Shown piece by piece: positions 1 through 12,761 of a DNA stretch of 64,000 nt. Where the stretch lies: the NCBI RefSeq assembly GCF_943734655.1, contig NC_071355.1, forward strand, positions 242,133,183 through 242,197,182. Reading direction: 5' to 3'. The DNA comes from Sabethes cyaneus (lineage: Eukaryota; Arthropoda; Insecta; Diptera; Culicidae). How positions within the stretch are numbered: position 1 is the stretch's first letter; every line of letters begins with the position of its first letter. A program made the position numbers and the translations under genes. The notes under the pieces were generated by a model. It saw only the letters and a program-made list of their open reading frames with translations, was not told the origin of the DNA and ran no database searches.

Positions 1-2275
1 AGTAGTTAGAATTTTTTTAAAATATCATAACAAATCGTCACAAAATCAAAAAGTTGTCAAAAAGTCGTAAGAAGTAATCAAAAAGTCATTAAAAAATCAT
101 AAAATAGTCGACCAAAAAGTCTTCAGACATTTGTCAGAAAATCGCTAGAAGCTCTTCAAAAAGTTGTCAGAAAATCAACAGAAAGTTGCAAACGGGTTGT
201 CAATCCATTATAAAAATCGTCGAAAAGTCGTCAGAATCTTCAAAATGTTTTCGTCAAAAAGTCGGAAAAATGTCAAAATTTCGTTAGAAAATCGATAAAA
301 AACGTCGTTAGAGAATCATTGGAAAATTATCAAGAAGCCATCCAAAAATAGCCAGTCTTCAAAAAGCCCTTTAGAAAAGATAAAAAATGATCACAAGTGG
401 TCAAAAAGTCATCAAAATGTCATTACAAACTCGACAAAAAGTCAGCATAAAGTCGACAAAAAGTCGTCAGTAAATCGTTAGAAACTCGTCAAAAACAAGA
501 CAGAAAGTCTGCGAAAAGTCGTAAAAAGGTCGTCGAATTATCATCAGAAAGTCGACAAAAGATATAAAATCGTCAAAAAGTCAGAATCAGAAATTCGTTA
601 TAATGTCGACAAAGAATATTCAGTATGAAAATCGTCAAAAATCGTTAAAAACTCATCAAACGTCGTCAGAAAGCCGTCGAAAAGTCGTAAGTAATTTGCC
701 AATTACTCGTCGTTAGAATGTCTTCAGAAAGTCGACATAAAGCCGTCAAAAAGTCATTACAAAGTCGTGAGGAAACAATCAAAAAGTCGGCAGAAAGCTG
801 CCAGAAAGTTATTAGAGAATCGACAAATCAAAAAATTGTCAGAAAGTCGGCAGAAATTCGTCAGATGGGCAGATCATCAAAAAGTGTCCGAAAAACCATT
901 AAAAACATGTCAAAAATCATCAAATAGTCTTCAGAAAGTCTGAACAGAAAGTCGTCATAAAGTTAAGTCGTCAAAACTGAGAAATAGTGGTAAAAACTCA
1001 TTTCAAAGTCGTCAACAAGTTAGAATCAGAGTCCTCAGAAAATTGTCAAAAAGTTGTAAGAAGTCGCCAAAAAGTTCTACAAAACGTTAACACAAAATCG
1101 CCAAAAAGTCATCAAAAATTTGAAAAAAAACCTTCAATGGTCATCAGAAAATTGTCAAAAAATCTTAAAAAGTCGTAATCATAATGTTGACAAAAACAGA
1201 AAATCGACAAAAAGTCTTCAGAAAGTAATTAGAAAATCTTCAAAAAGTCATCAGAAAGTCATCTACTTTATAGTAGTAAAAAGTCGTCAGTAAATCGTTA
1301 AAAAATCGCCAAAAACACGACAGAAAATCGTCGAAAGGTCATAAAAAGGTCGTCAAATGATCATAGAAAAATTGTTAAAAAGTAATTGGATTGTCATCAG
1401 AAAGTCCACAAATAATTGACATAAAATCGTCAAAACTTTGTCTTAAAGTCGATAAAGAGCCTTCAGAACATCGTCAGAAAATCAACAAAAAATCGTCAGA
1501 AACTCAGCAAAACGTCGTCAAAAAGTGGTAAATAAGGCGTCAATTAGTCATCCGAAAGTCATTAGAATGTCTCCAAAAAGTCGACAAGAAGTCGACACAA
1601 AGTCGTAAAAAAGTTGATAGAAAATCAACAAAAAGTTGTCACAAAGTCATCAAAAAATTGTCAAATAGTCGGCAGAAATTCGTTAGAAAGTCTTGCGCAA
1701 ATCATCAAAAAGTGTTCGAAAAACCGTCAAAAAATCGTCAAAAATCATCAAATAGTCAGGAAGGAAGTCTGGATAGAAAGTTGTCATAAAGTTACAAAGT
1801 CGTCAAAACTGAGAAATAGTGGCCAAAAACTCAAAAAAAAAAATCGTCAAAAAATCATCATAAAGTCCTTAGAAAATCCTAAAGAAGTTTTCAGTCAGAA
1901 AATTATCAAAAAGCCGTAAGAAATCGTCAAAAAGTTGTCAAAAATTCTACAAACCGTCGACACACAATCGTCAAAACTTCATCAAAAAGTCGTCATAAAT
2001 TCGAAAAAAAACCTTCAACAGTCATCAGAAAATCATCAAAAAATGTTATAAAAGTCGACATAAAGTTATAACAAAATTTGTTAATTAGTGGTCAGAAAGT
2101 TGGCAAGAAGTCATCAGAAATCGACTCAAAGTTGACACAAATTCATCAAAAAGCCATCAGAAAGTAATTAGAAAATCTTCAATAAGTTGTTAGAAAGTCA
2201 TAAAGTCGTAAGCCCTAAAGTTGTCAGAAAATCAACAAAAAGTTGTCACAAAGTCGTCAAAAGGTCATTTAAAAA
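1..2275 (+). repeat. 11-bp A-tract minisatellite, family a (array 1)
   Basis: The stretch is a degenerate tandem array with an approximate consensus TCGTCAAAAAG, alternating with variants such as TCATCAGAAAG and TTGTCAGAAAA. The period of 11 bp can be counted directly where units are intact, and indels of 1-3 bp break the phase often. The array is already running at base 1, so its left end lies outside the window. Plus-strand open frames inside it read only Lys, Ser, Gln, Val and Arg in an 11-residue rhythm, as expected of an 11-bp unit read in triplets; they are by-products, not genes. Confidence 0.9.
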
Positions 2276-2490
2276 ACCTCCACTGAAACTTAGTTAAAAC
2301 AAACTAAAAATAAACCGAAACGAACAAAAATACATGGAAATAAACTGGAATTGAACTGAGAATGAGCTAAAATTAAATAGAGAACGAATTGAAGATAATA
2401 TCAAAACGGCATATGAACCGAAAATAAACTGTAAACAGACATAATATGAATTGAAAACCAACAGAAATATTTTTAGAATTAAATTGAAAA
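2276..2490 (+). repeat. 11-bp minisatellite, family b (AATAAACTGAA-like)
   Basis: Family a passes directly into a second degenerate array with units such as AATAAACTGGA, ATTGAACTGAG and AATGAGCTAAA, again 11 bp long. The consensus differs from family a (no TCGTC), but the period and the A-tract are shared. The same b-type sequence adjoins family a at its second array, near position 8,945. Confidence 0.75.
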
Positions 2491-2549
2491 TAAAACAGAA
2501 GAAGTGGCTTCAAAATTGGCTTTGGATATTGGTTGGATTGTTTGGTTGG

Positions 2550-2612
2550 TTGGAAAATTATAACAGTAGTTTTTACAATCGACAGAGGGAACGGTAGAAG
2601 ATAGCAATGAAA
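2550..2612 (-). repeat. dispersed repeat fragment (ACCGTTCCCTC...TTGTAAAAAC type)
   Basis: Read on the minus strand this carries the words accgttccctct, gattgtaaaaac and, less well conserved, a following T-rich tail. The same word order occurs at about 34,650-34,705 and, as an inverted pair, at 23,992-24,090. It is therefore a small dispersed repeat that sits near the minisatellites; no coding capacity is seen. Confidence 0.5.
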
Positions 2613-2936
2613 CAAAGGAGTTTACAGTATCCAAACAGAGTGGGACAAGACGTGAACGGAAAAGTGCTTAGGGAATGCTTATGAAGTATGTGTATCGTTT
2701 ATCTCCACCCAAGCTGGGAAATCCGTTGATCGAACCACGTTTTAATGGAAACCAGTTAGGACCGGATTCGAACTCAACTTCTCTTCTCAGTCCCTGCTGT
2801 GGATCGCAGACATTGGTAAACGTTTGAACCACAGCGAACTGGATAAAAAGGAAACTCCACAACCCCCTTATTAAGCGTGCGATGTATTTCAAATTCCACC
2901 AACAAAATTTGTTGTTAGACTACAAAATATCAGACG

Positions 2937-3060
2937 GCTTAGTGGTGTAATTTGTTAAACTAACACGCTGAACTAGAGATTGTGGGCTGTGAGTTCGACT
3001 CTCACCCTCGCTTAGTCGATATTTTTGGTCTAAAATCAAAATTTTCTCAGTACATTCAAT
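2937..3060 (+). mobile_element. tRNA-derived SINE-like fragment
   Basis: The segment has an A-box-like stretch (TAGTGGTGTAATTTG) followed about 45 bp on by a B-box-like stretch (GAGTTCGACTCTCACC), the spacing of an internal RNA polymerase III promoter. It continues into TATTTTTGGTCTAAAATCAA, a tail that recurs near 19,890-19,915. A second A-box-like copy (AAAGTGGTGTAATTGG) occurs at about 28,230. I could not fold a full cloverleaf, so a SINE remnant is more likely than a tRNA gene. Confidence 0.45.
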
Positions 3061-5261
3061 AACTAGAACAAGAAAGTAGAAGGCCCAATTTGGTTTGAAT
3101 GTAGATCTTGCCTTATTTCACTATCAAAATAGTCCTAGAATTAAAATGCAAAATCCAAAATAAAATGCAAAGAGAAAGGTCGAACCAACTGCATTTTACA
3201 TTATATGGAAACATTGTCACATTTCGTAAATCTGCAAAGTTGTACTTTTCCTGTTTTACCCCAGTCGGATTGAAGGCCCTGGTAGTCATTATATCGACCT
3301 TCTGTTATATTCTGTTAATCATTAACCTACTTACTCGCACTGATGACTATCATCATGTCGCAAACCTAAGCGAGAGAAAACAGTGTATCCTCAATGTAAT
3401 GCCACTCTGTGCAGGTGCTGAGCTGATTAGCACAGCGTCAGGACCGGTTATTTCGCTCATCAAAGGATATAAAAATCGACGCTTATTATTTAAGACATAA
3501 TTTTACAGACAGAACTTTATACGCCAGTAGAAATCGTCTTCCATTCGAGCGGTGGCACCATTTTAGCCGTCATTTATGAGCAGTTTATTTTTTCCCCTGT
3601 CCGGCAAAAGTCTAGCCATGGTCATAAGAATCTTATCTTAAAGACACCTTTCCGTTAGGCTTGACATGTACACCGTACGGTGTACGTAAGACTCTTGGGA
3701 TCCATTTCCATAGAATTAAGACACGAAAAGTGCTCACTTGGCCTAGTTTCTTCAGTGCTGTCGTTTGGCCGGACCGACGGACGACTAGCGGCTTTGATGG
3801 CAGAAAAAAGCCGATCGTAAAACGGTAATTACCGCACACATAATATTAACTACCAGATAACAAAGCCGATCTCGTTTGTTTCGTAGCTTCCGTAAGGTTA
3901 TCTCGAGCCGTGCTGTGACCTCGGTAAGAGTAAAAGAAAAAATTATGAGCCATCTTACCTGGCTGGTATGATAAACTTCATTTTTTGTGTGGATAACTAA
4001 AGAAATTTTCTTAACGATTTTTTAGATGAAAGCAACAAGGTTGAAAACTATTCAAACAGTTTTTACAAACAAAAGAAAATAAAACTGTTGGCATCGCTGC
4101 TGGCATAAAACTCACCATCGACGTTGTTAAACCAAAGACGTACTAAATGTAAACTATGGAAAATCGTAAGAGAAAGATCAATAAACACGCAGCAATCCTC
4201 CATCGGTTAATCAAACACCTCTCTTACGAAGCTGTCAAAACATTGCTGGCGACCACCCTCCATCATCATCTCGGATCATCATGATCACGGACAGCATCAC
4301 GGACCGACTGGTCGGTCACTCGAACGAATCGACGGACTGACTCAAGAAATTCCATTTCGCTGCAATTAGCATTAGCGATTGATTAAATATTCTTTGAAGA
4401 GGGCCTCAAGCAACGGGAATCCGGGAAGGAAAAATAAACATTTCGTCTTTCGAGCCGGTTTGTCCCAGTTTCGAGTGCCGTGTGTTAGTTGCCAAAAAGC
4501 TGGCCGTATTGTGATCTCTTCCCACTGACTGCCAAACTGACGCTGGCGCCAAAGAACAGGCAAATTGGCAGGCAGGCAGCCGGAGGGAAAAAAGAGCAAA
4601 GTGATCTTTTCCCTTTTCGCTAAGTTGCCCTGCATCCATCCAATTGACATTCCGTGAATATTTCCACAGACAAAAATAAACCGCAGGCAGCGCAAGTTCG
4701 CCAAAAACCAACCACTAGGCGGGCAGGCAGACCGGCCGGTCGGCCGCGGAGCGTCCGTTGTGTCCGGTTTAGCTGCACTTCAGCGCTTCATTTTATTGGA
4801 TTATTTTTTACTCGAAACGTATTGAATTAATTCGCGGCCGCAATTTGCGACACGTGTGAACAAGGGTTTCCGCAATCATCGTTCTCAAGTGATGCTGCCG
4901 TTGTTAGGTAGTGCCTCTTTTTGGTTTTTAGTCATGGAGGAATACGGCGAATGAATCCCACGGAAAGTGCATCGCAAACGCAGGCGTACAACAATCAATA
5001 TTTATGAAAACAATTGATTGCGTATGTGATGGAATCGAAACTGAAGCAGTCCAAACAAACGAACGATGAACTTAATACAATTATTTTGTTGCAGCTAGGA
5101 AACGCAGTGTTGAGTGTGGCACTGCGTTGAATTCGAAAAAAATTCCACCCCAGTTGTGTGTAACCAATGCAATGGATACAGATTTTAAACGTAAAATCAA
5201 CTTAAAACTATTTCTTCGAAAAAACAGCTCCAAAAAAATTGAAACAAAATGGATGGAATAA
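3061..5261. other. no gene recognised; unique-looking DNA
   Basis: Both strands contain only short open frames without recognisable domains. Base composition rises in GC around 4,390-4,760, with short GC-rich words such as GGCCGGTCGGCCGCGG, in contrast to the AT-rich repeats on both sides. This could be an intron or intergenic regulatory DNA. I see no splice-site-bounded exon that I could defend. Confidence 0.4.
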
Positions 5262-5330
5262 ATTTTCAGCAGTTTCCGTAGTTGTGCAGCATATGCGCAT
5301 TAAATTTTATCGTGCATATTAGAGTGATAA
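5262..5330 (+). repeat. dispersed repeat, copy 1
   Basis: About 65 bp around GCAGCATATGCGCATTAAAT is repeated in the same orientation at 51,393-51,455, with roughly one difference per ten bases by eye. Neither copy has visible inverted ends. The family is unknown to me. Confidence 0.55.
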
Positions 5331-5582
5331 GAGAACTTTTTGATAATTTTTCAAAACCAGTTGTTTAAACAAAATAAATTTATTCGATTAGTCAATCTTA
5401 GTTACTTGCAAAATAATTTTAGTTGCATTCTGGCATTAAAACTATTATAACCATTATAACTCAATTAACGCATCAGTGGTTACTGCATTTTTCAAGGTTT
5501 CTCTGTCTGTAACAGAACTGACACAAGCCTCACATCTTCACATATATTGATCAATATTCATCAAAAATTCTAAACACGATAA

Positions 5583-5615
5583 ATTAACATAATGGATAAA
5601 ATCCATTATGTTAAT
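5583..5615. repeat. perfect 15-bp hairpin
   Basis: ATTAACATAATGGAT (5,583-5,597) is followed by the 3-base loop AAA and then by its exact reverse complement (5,601-5,615). It would form a cruciform or an RNA stem-loop. No oligo-T run follows, so a terminator role is not supported. Confidence 0.85.
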
Positions 5616-5639
5616 ATCACTGATTAAAATAAATCTCGC

Positions 5640-7440
5640 GTCGCTGTACGAATTGTACTCAATACTGTCTATAGCATGAACACACGAACCCTTCGTATAT
5701 TGAGGATTCCCTTAAATTCCACAACAATCAACCCATTTAGGCCTACTCATCATAGCCAAATTGAACAATCATGTTAACCACTCGGATCAAGAAAAAAAAT
5801 TAAACGCATACCAACCTCCACGGGCGGACTGACTCGTGGAAGTTCGCGCTTTGATTCCGCAATCCTCGCAAACGTTAACCACTTGGCGTCGGCTTTTTTT
5901 TAGCGACGAAAGCACCTTAGTGTTGAAGACACATTAAGCGACTTAATCGTAAATTCATCTTTCGTAATCTCCACGCATTGCGGTCGGTCGTTCGGTTGAT
6001 CCGTATGTGATAGGATAACCAGCCCAGTTTTGAATTCTACGGCAAACGTACCCGAGCGGAGCCGAACATCTGACCATCAACCCTGGTCGGTGTGTCTGCC
6101 GGAGCGTAGCCGATCAACCTGATCAAGCAAACGATTCACGTGTGCTTTACTCCGTACGTAGCATCGTCTCCTCTAGGCCGCGTAGAGGTGTGCCGCCGCC
6201 GCCGTCACCAGCGGCGGTGTGCCAAACCGAGAGATCTGACCACGGCACTTTCTCACGATGCGGTGATGCGCGATGGTGGCGGCGGCGGCGGCAAGTCATG
6301 TATGCAGGGAAACAACGTGCTCATTATGTATCATTACTAATAAATGTGCAATCAAATTATTATGATCGATTCTTGCCAGAAGAAGGAGTTCCCAGGCCGC
6401 GGCCGCACCACGTTACAGGTTGGGCAGAGGAAATTGATTGATTGCAGTGTACGATTTAGGAATCGGCGGAGGAGACCTCCACACCGACTCGAATGAGTTG
6501 TTAGCGAGCTTTGCATTATTTTGGCGTGGGATGAGTCCTACCACGCGAATGGTAATGATATTCTAGAATGAATATGTCCCACCTATTTTGAATTCTAGCG
6601 TTGTCGAGTTTTTACGGAAGAGCTGCAGTAGCGGTTACTTGATTTTACTGCATTGATTCAGCAGATAAAACAGTCAATAGTCAATAGTGAGACTGACTCG
6701 AGGGTCAGAATTTAATTACAATGACGCAAATTATCCTCTAAATAACACGTTGCATTATCTGATGTTCCTTGATGAAGCCATTAAGCGAACACGGGGTACG
6801 CCTGCACATAAATTAGTCCTTGTGTGTTCTTCAGATTTATCTTATCAAGAAGACAGCTAATTATCTGCAGGTTCTCTTCAGGAATAACGATCGACATAAA
6901 ATGTCGATACGAAACGATACGAGCTTTGTCATGAAACATAAATTAAATTTGAATTAAAATTAAATAAAAATTTTAAACTAATTAAATTAAAATTGGATGA
7001 AAGAGAAGTCGAAACGTTGTTCACAATCAAATTCCACTATTAATAATTAAATTTACAGTGGCATCTAATTGTGAAAAAAGTTTTGTCGTTCTTTCATTCT
7101 AGGCTGATCGTTTAAAGTTTATAATTGAATACAATTCTCTATGAATTACTATTGTAAACATAATGCCATGCTTAAACAGGTAATTGATTTTTAAAGAGAT
7201 TTTGATTGAAAATTTATTTTAAATAAAGTTTTATTTAACAGCATCACTTTTCTTTATCAGTTTACCAGTTAACTAGTTACTAGCTTCGGCGTAGAATATT
7301 ATTAAGATAAGGTAATTTTCCATTCGTCAGAGAAAATTATCATTGAATGTAATATAGCATTACATTAAATGAAAATAATAAAAGTGAGTTGTAATTGAAA
7401 CAAAAATTAACTAACAATAAAAATAATAACGAAATTAACC
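5640..7440. other. no gene recognised
   Basis: The first half (about 5,800-6,480) is GC-richer, with a run of GCC/GGC triplets at 6,190-6,290; the second half is AT-rich. Overlapping plus-strand frames of 66 and 99 codons near 6,140-6,440 show no family signature and probably follow from the triplet-biased GC sequence. Function is not assignable. Confidence 0.35.
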
Positions 7441-7479
7441 AAAGCTTATAATCAGTTATAAACTACTTAACCTGCAGCA

Positions 7480-7730
7480 AAAAATATAGAACAGGAAATG
7501 AAAAAGGATTATTATTTTAAGAGAAATTATTTCTACATTAGTTATAAATGAATATAAACGAAGGATGAACATAAAGTCGAAAGAAATTGAAAGAAAGTGA
7601 TAAAAATAACTGAAAATGGTTCGAAAATAAACTAAAAATAAATGAAAAATTGAAAGAAAACTATTCAAAAACGAACAGAAAACTAACCTAAATTAACTAA
7701 AAACGGAATGAAAAAAAACTGTATTCAATC
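7480..7730 (+). repeat. 11-bp minisatellite, family b
   Basis: Degenerate A-rich units such as GAAAATGGTTC, GAAAATAAACT and AAAAATAAATG recur at about 11-bp spacing. This matches the family b array at 2,276 and lies upstream of the G-rich tandem repeat at 7,940. Confidence 0.55.
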
Positions 7731-7939
7731 AAGTTTCTTTTTAAGTTTTTACACGTTTTTTTACGATTCGGGCTAGCGTGCAGGGCGCAATATATTTGCG
7801 TTGGTAAGAGGAAATGCTTATCAACTTAGGGACCAATTGCTTCAAGAAATAGTTTATTGGGTTCACTGTTCATGGTTTTTGCTGTCAGGTATTGTGAGCC
7901 AGTTAGCAATGTATGATTATCTACGTCTTCATTAAAATT

Positions 7940-8420
7940 GCCAAAAATTGCCAAAAATTTGCCATAACTCCGAAATACCTGGACGGTTCTACATCAAACT
8001 TAGCGCACATGTTCCTTAACAAAAGAGAAACAGCACGGGGGGGGGGGGGTAACAAAAAGGAGGATTGGCGGTTCCTTAATAGGAAGGGAGGAGGCTCCCT
8101 AAAAGGAAGGGGGGAGGGTCCCTAATAGGGGGGGAGCCATATTTCCGAAACGCCTTGACCGTTCTTTTTCAAACTTGGCACACATGTTCCTTAACATCAG
8201 GGAATCAGCACCAGGGGTTGATAAAGAGGGGGGGTAATAAGGGGGGAGACCATAACTCCGAAACGCCTTGACCGTACTTTATCAAACTTGGCATATATGT
8301 TCCTGGACATAAGAGAATTACAACTAAAAGGGTTGACAAAAGGAGCGGGAGGGGGGTTCATTACAGGGTGAAGCTCCGAAATGTTTGCACGGTTCTCTCA
8401 TAAACGAAGTGGGACAAAAG
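7940..8420 (+). repeat. G-rich tandem repeat, about 120-180 bp units
   Basis: The phrase ATAACTCCGAAACGCCTTGA (with variants) followed by CAAACTTGGCACACATGTTCC appears at about 7,960, 8,142 and 8,258, and a degraded fourth start at about 8,375. The units are separated by runs of G and GGGAGG. The design of a conserved A/T-rich core separated by poly-G or poly-C runs resembles the 142-bp units at 36-39 kb, although the sequences are not the same. Confidence 0.7.
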
Positions 8421-8439
8421 AGGGACCAGATGACCGGAG

Positions 8440-8945
8440 GTTACTGACAGGAAGGGAACTAAAAATGGATCAAAAACATATTGAAAATAGACCTAACATG
8501 AAGCAATGAATTGAGAATGCAACAAAATGATTTGAAAATAAACTAAAAATAAGGTTTCCGAAAATTAAAAATGTATTTAACAAAATTCGCAAACAAATTA
8601 CAAATACCACCGGAAAACAAATTCAAACGTACTAGATAGAAACTGAACATAAACCAAAAAAGAACGCAAAATGAACTGAAATACACTGAAAATAAACACA
8701 ATATAAATTGAAATTGGACAAACTGAAAAAGAAAAGAAAAAATACAGGAAAACAAAGGATATAAATCATATTGAAAATTGAATAGAATATTTTTAACTAC
8801 TGAAAACACATAAACAATAAACAGAAAATAGACCAAAAGTGAATTGAAAACAAAAAGAAATACTCGAAACTGCAAGTCAATTGCAAATAAACTGTAAATG
8901 AACTAAACACAATCTGAAGAAGAACACATAATAAGAATAATATAA
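8440..8945 (+). repeat. 11-bp minisatellite, family b
   Basis: Units such as GAAAATAAACT, GAACTGAAATA and GAATTGAAAAC recur at about 11 bp with frequent phase shifts. The array ends where family a begins at 8,946, so a and b are again neighbours, in the order b then a. Confidence 0.65.
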
Positions 8946-11900
8946 GAATAAGAAATTCATCAGAAAGTCCAGAGAAAATCGTCGAAAAGTCGTCAAATAA
9001 TTACCAGAAACCCTTCGAAAAGCCGTGAAAGGTCATCAAAATCGATAAAAATCGGCGAAAAGTTGTCACAAAATCATCAGGAAGTCGCCGAACAACCATC
9101 AAGAACGTCGTCAAATAGTCTTTAAAAAGTCGTCAAAAAGTTGTCAGAAAACCGTGAGAGAGTATTCAGAAAGTCATCAAAAAATCGTCAAAAAGTCGTC
9201 GCAACGTTGAAAAAAAGTCGTCAGTTAGTCATAAAAAATCGTCAAAAAGTTGTCAAATTTACATTTGGAAGCCGACACAAAATCGTTATAATGTCGATAA
9301 TGCACATTCCGAAAGTCTTCTAAGAAACGGCAAAAAAATTGACGAAAAATAATCAAAGAGTCGTTAAAAATCTTTAAAGGGTCGTTGGGAGCTCCTAAGA
9401 AAGTTGTCCGAAAGTCACCAGATGTTGTCGGAAAGTAATCACAAAGTCAACCAAATATTGCCAAAAAATCACCAAAGATTCATCATAAAGTCGACAATAA
9501 GCCTTCAGCGAATCGTCAGAAATTCATTAAAAAGTCGACAGAAAATGGCCAAAAAGTCGTAAAAAAGGAAAGTCGACGAAAAGTCTTAGAGAAGTCGTCA
9601 ATTAGCTTTCCAAAAGTCTTTGAAAAATTGACACAAAATCGTCAAACAGTCATTAAAAAGTCGTTTGAAAGTCAATAGCCGAGCAAGAGCCGTTTGCAAA
9701 CCGACAAGAATTAATAAAATATCGTATGAAAGTTGTCACAAAATCATCAAAAAATCGTCAGAAAATTATCAAAAAGTTGTGTAAAAGCTATCAAATTTGA
9801 TCATCAAAAATCTTAGGCGTTGGGAACCAGCAAGAAAGTGGTCAGAAAGTCGCCAGGAAGTCGTCAAAATCTTTAAAAACAAACGTCAGAAAACCGTCAG
9901 AAAGTTAAAAAAAACTTCAAACCGTCGTTAGAAAATAGTACAAAAATCATCAGAAATCGTCGGAAAAAATCATAGAATAATTGACAAAACGTCAGAATCG
10001 TCAGAAATTCATCATGAAATCGACAGAAAATGGGCAAAAAGTCTTAAAGAAGTCGTCAATTAATCATCAAAAAGTCTTTAAATAGTTGAAACAAAGTCGT
10101 CAAATGGTCATTAAAAAGGCGCCTGAAAGTCGTCAGAAAACCGTCGTGTAAAGAGTTGTCACAAAATCATCAAAAAATCATTCGAAAGTCTTTAGAAAGT
10201 CGTCACAAGATTATCAAAAATTTGTCGAAAAGCCATCAAAAAGTCGTGAAAAATCTTAGTCGTTAGGAACTCGTCAGAAAGTAGTCAAAAAGACGTCAGA
10301 ATCTTCAAAACGATGTCGCAAAGTCGACATAATTTTTCGAAAAGTCGTTAGAAACTGTACAAAAATCATCAAAATTCGTCAGAAAACAGTTAGAATTGTC
10401 AAAAAGTCGTAAAAAGTAATCAAAAGATCACTATAGTCGACAAAACGTTGCCAAAAAATCAGAATCATCGGACAGTCGTCAAAAAATCGCCAGTGTTCAA
10501 AAAGTCATCAAAAAGTGGTCAAAAATCCATCAAAAAGTCATTACAAAGTCAGAATGTCTTGAGCAAATCATCAAAAAGTGTTTGAAAAACCGAAAAACCG
10601 TCAAAAATCATCAAAAAGTCGTCAGATAGTTATAAGAAAGTGGGCAGAAAGTCGCCAAAAAGTCTTCAAAAATGAGAAAAAATGGTAAAAAACTCATTAA
10701 AAAGTCGTCAAAAAGTCATTAGAAAGTCCTCAGAAATTCGTAAAAAAGTCTTCAGTCATAAAATTGTCAAAAAGTCGTAAGAAGTTATTATCAAAAAATT
10801 CACACAAAATAGTCAAAAAGTCATCATAAATTCGAAAAAAAAAAACCTTCAACAGTCATCAAAAAATCGTCAGAAAATCTTAAAAAGTCGACATAAAGTC
10901 GTAAAAAATTCGACAATTAGTGGTCAAACAGTTGTCAAAAAGTCATCAGAATATCGACAACAAGTTGACACAAAATTATCAAAAAGTCTTCAAAAAATTA
11001 GACAATCTTCAAAAAGTTAAATTGTCAAAAAATCATCAAAAATCGTTAGAAACTCATGAAAAAAGTCGTCAAAAAGTCGTAAAAAGTAATAAAAAAGTCG
11101 TCAAAAGATTATTGAATAGTCAACAAAACGTTGCCAAAATATCGAAAGTATTCAGACATTTGTCAGAAAATCGTCAGTCATTAGAAAATCGACAAAACGT
11201 CGTAAAAAGGTTGTCAATAATTCAAAAAAAAAAAATCGTCGAAAAGTCGTCAGAATCTTCAACAAGTTGTCAGAAAATCGTCAAAAAATCGTTAAAATTT
11301 TGTCAAAAGTCGTCAGAAAATTGATAAAAAATATTCATGGTTAAAAAGATATCAAAAAGTGACCATAAAGTCGACAAAAAGTCATCAGTAAATCGTCAAA
11401 AATACGATAGAAAGTCGTCGAAAAGTCGTAAAAAGGTAAAAAAGTAAAAAGAGCTTTCAGAATGTCGTCAGAAAATCGTCGAAAAATCGTTTAAAAAGCA
11501 TAAGAACCTCATGAAAAAGTCGTCATAAAGTCATCGAAAAGTAAATAAGTCATCAATTAGTCATCAGAGAGTCGTTAGAATGTCTTCAGAAAGTCACAAA
11601 GAAGTCGACACAAGGTCGTTAAAAAGTCTTTACAAAATTATAAAAGAGTCGTTAAAAGACGCAAAAAAGCTGCCGCACAATTATCAGATAGTCTTCATAA
11701 AATTATTCAAAATGTCATCTGAAAGTCGTCAGAAATTTGTTATGAAGCTTTCAAAAAGTCGGCAGAAAGTCGCTAGAAAATCAACAAAAAGTTGTCACAA
11801 AGTCATCAAAAATTATCAGAAAGTCGCCAGAAATTCGTTAAAAAATGATAAAAAAAAGACGGTCAAAATATCGCCAAGAATCATCAAAAAGTTGTTAGAA

Positions 11901-12610
11901 AGTCATAAGAAAGTGGGCAGAAAGTCGCCAGAAAGTTTTCAAAAAGTCATCATTAAGTTATAAAACAATTAGTTAATACTCACCAAAAATTTGTCATGAA
12001 ATCGACAAAACTCATTAGAAATTCATCAAAAAGTCGACAGAAAATGGTCAAAAAGTCGTAAAAAAAAGTCAGTGAAAAATCTTAAAAAAATCGTCAATTA
12101 GGCATCAAAAAGTCTTTGAAAAGTCAAACGGACATTAAAAAGTCGCCTGAAATTCGTCAGAAAGCCGTTAGAAAACCTTCGTGTAAAAGTTGTGACAAAA
12201 TCATCAAAAAAGCATCAGAAAGACTTCAAAACGTTGTGAGAAAATTATCAAAAACTTGTCGAAAAGCCTTCAAAAAGTCGTCAGAAAATTGTCAAAAAAT
12301 TAAAAATCGTCAGAAAACAATCAGAGTTTTCAAAAAGTCGTGAAAAGTAATCAAAAAGTCATCAAAAGCTCATTAACTAGTCGACAAAACGTTGCCAAAA
12401 AGTCGACAAAAAGTATCAATATCAAAAAGTGTCAGATAAACGCCAAACAGTCATCAAATGATCTACAAAAAGTCGTAAAAAGGTTATCAATAATTCATAG
12501 AAAATCGTCGAAAAGTCGTCAGGATCTTCAAAAAGTTGTCAGAAAATCATAAAAACGTCGTCCAAAGTCGCCAGAAAGCCTTTCAAAAAATCGCCAGAAA
12601 ATCTTCAAAA
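8946..12610 (+). repeat. 11-bp A-tract minisatellite, family a (array 2)
   Basis: This is the longest array in the window, about 3.7 kb. In the cleanest stretch (about 9,130-9,210) seven consecutive units of exactly 11 bp can be counted (TCGTCAAAAAG, TTGTCAGAAAA, TCATCAAAAAA and variants). Same consensus and orientation as array 1. The many Lys/Ser/Gln-rich open frames on the plus strand (for example 10,920-11,324 and 11,580-11,963) follow from the low stop-codon content of the unit and are not counted as genes. Confidence 0.92.
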
Positions 12611-12761
12611 AATCATCATTAACTCAGTTGTTCACTATGGTCAAATATACTTTATTCTAGCACCAAACCAATGCATTTGAAGCCGATAAATCCGTTGATA
12701 ATCAACGACTAGACAGGAAAAGGTAACAATATTTCCTTTAAAAAAGGTTAAAACCGAAGGC

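Noticed and set aside
2937..3010. Functional tRNA gene
   Set aside because: A- and B-box-like words are present but no complete cloverleaf could be drawn, and the tail is shared with another locus, as in a SINE.
10920..12552. Plus-strand Lys/Ser/Gln-rich open frames of 70-134 codons (also 718-1,919)
   Set aside because: They lie wholly inside the 11-bp minisatellite and repeat with its period; all three frames give similar peptides.
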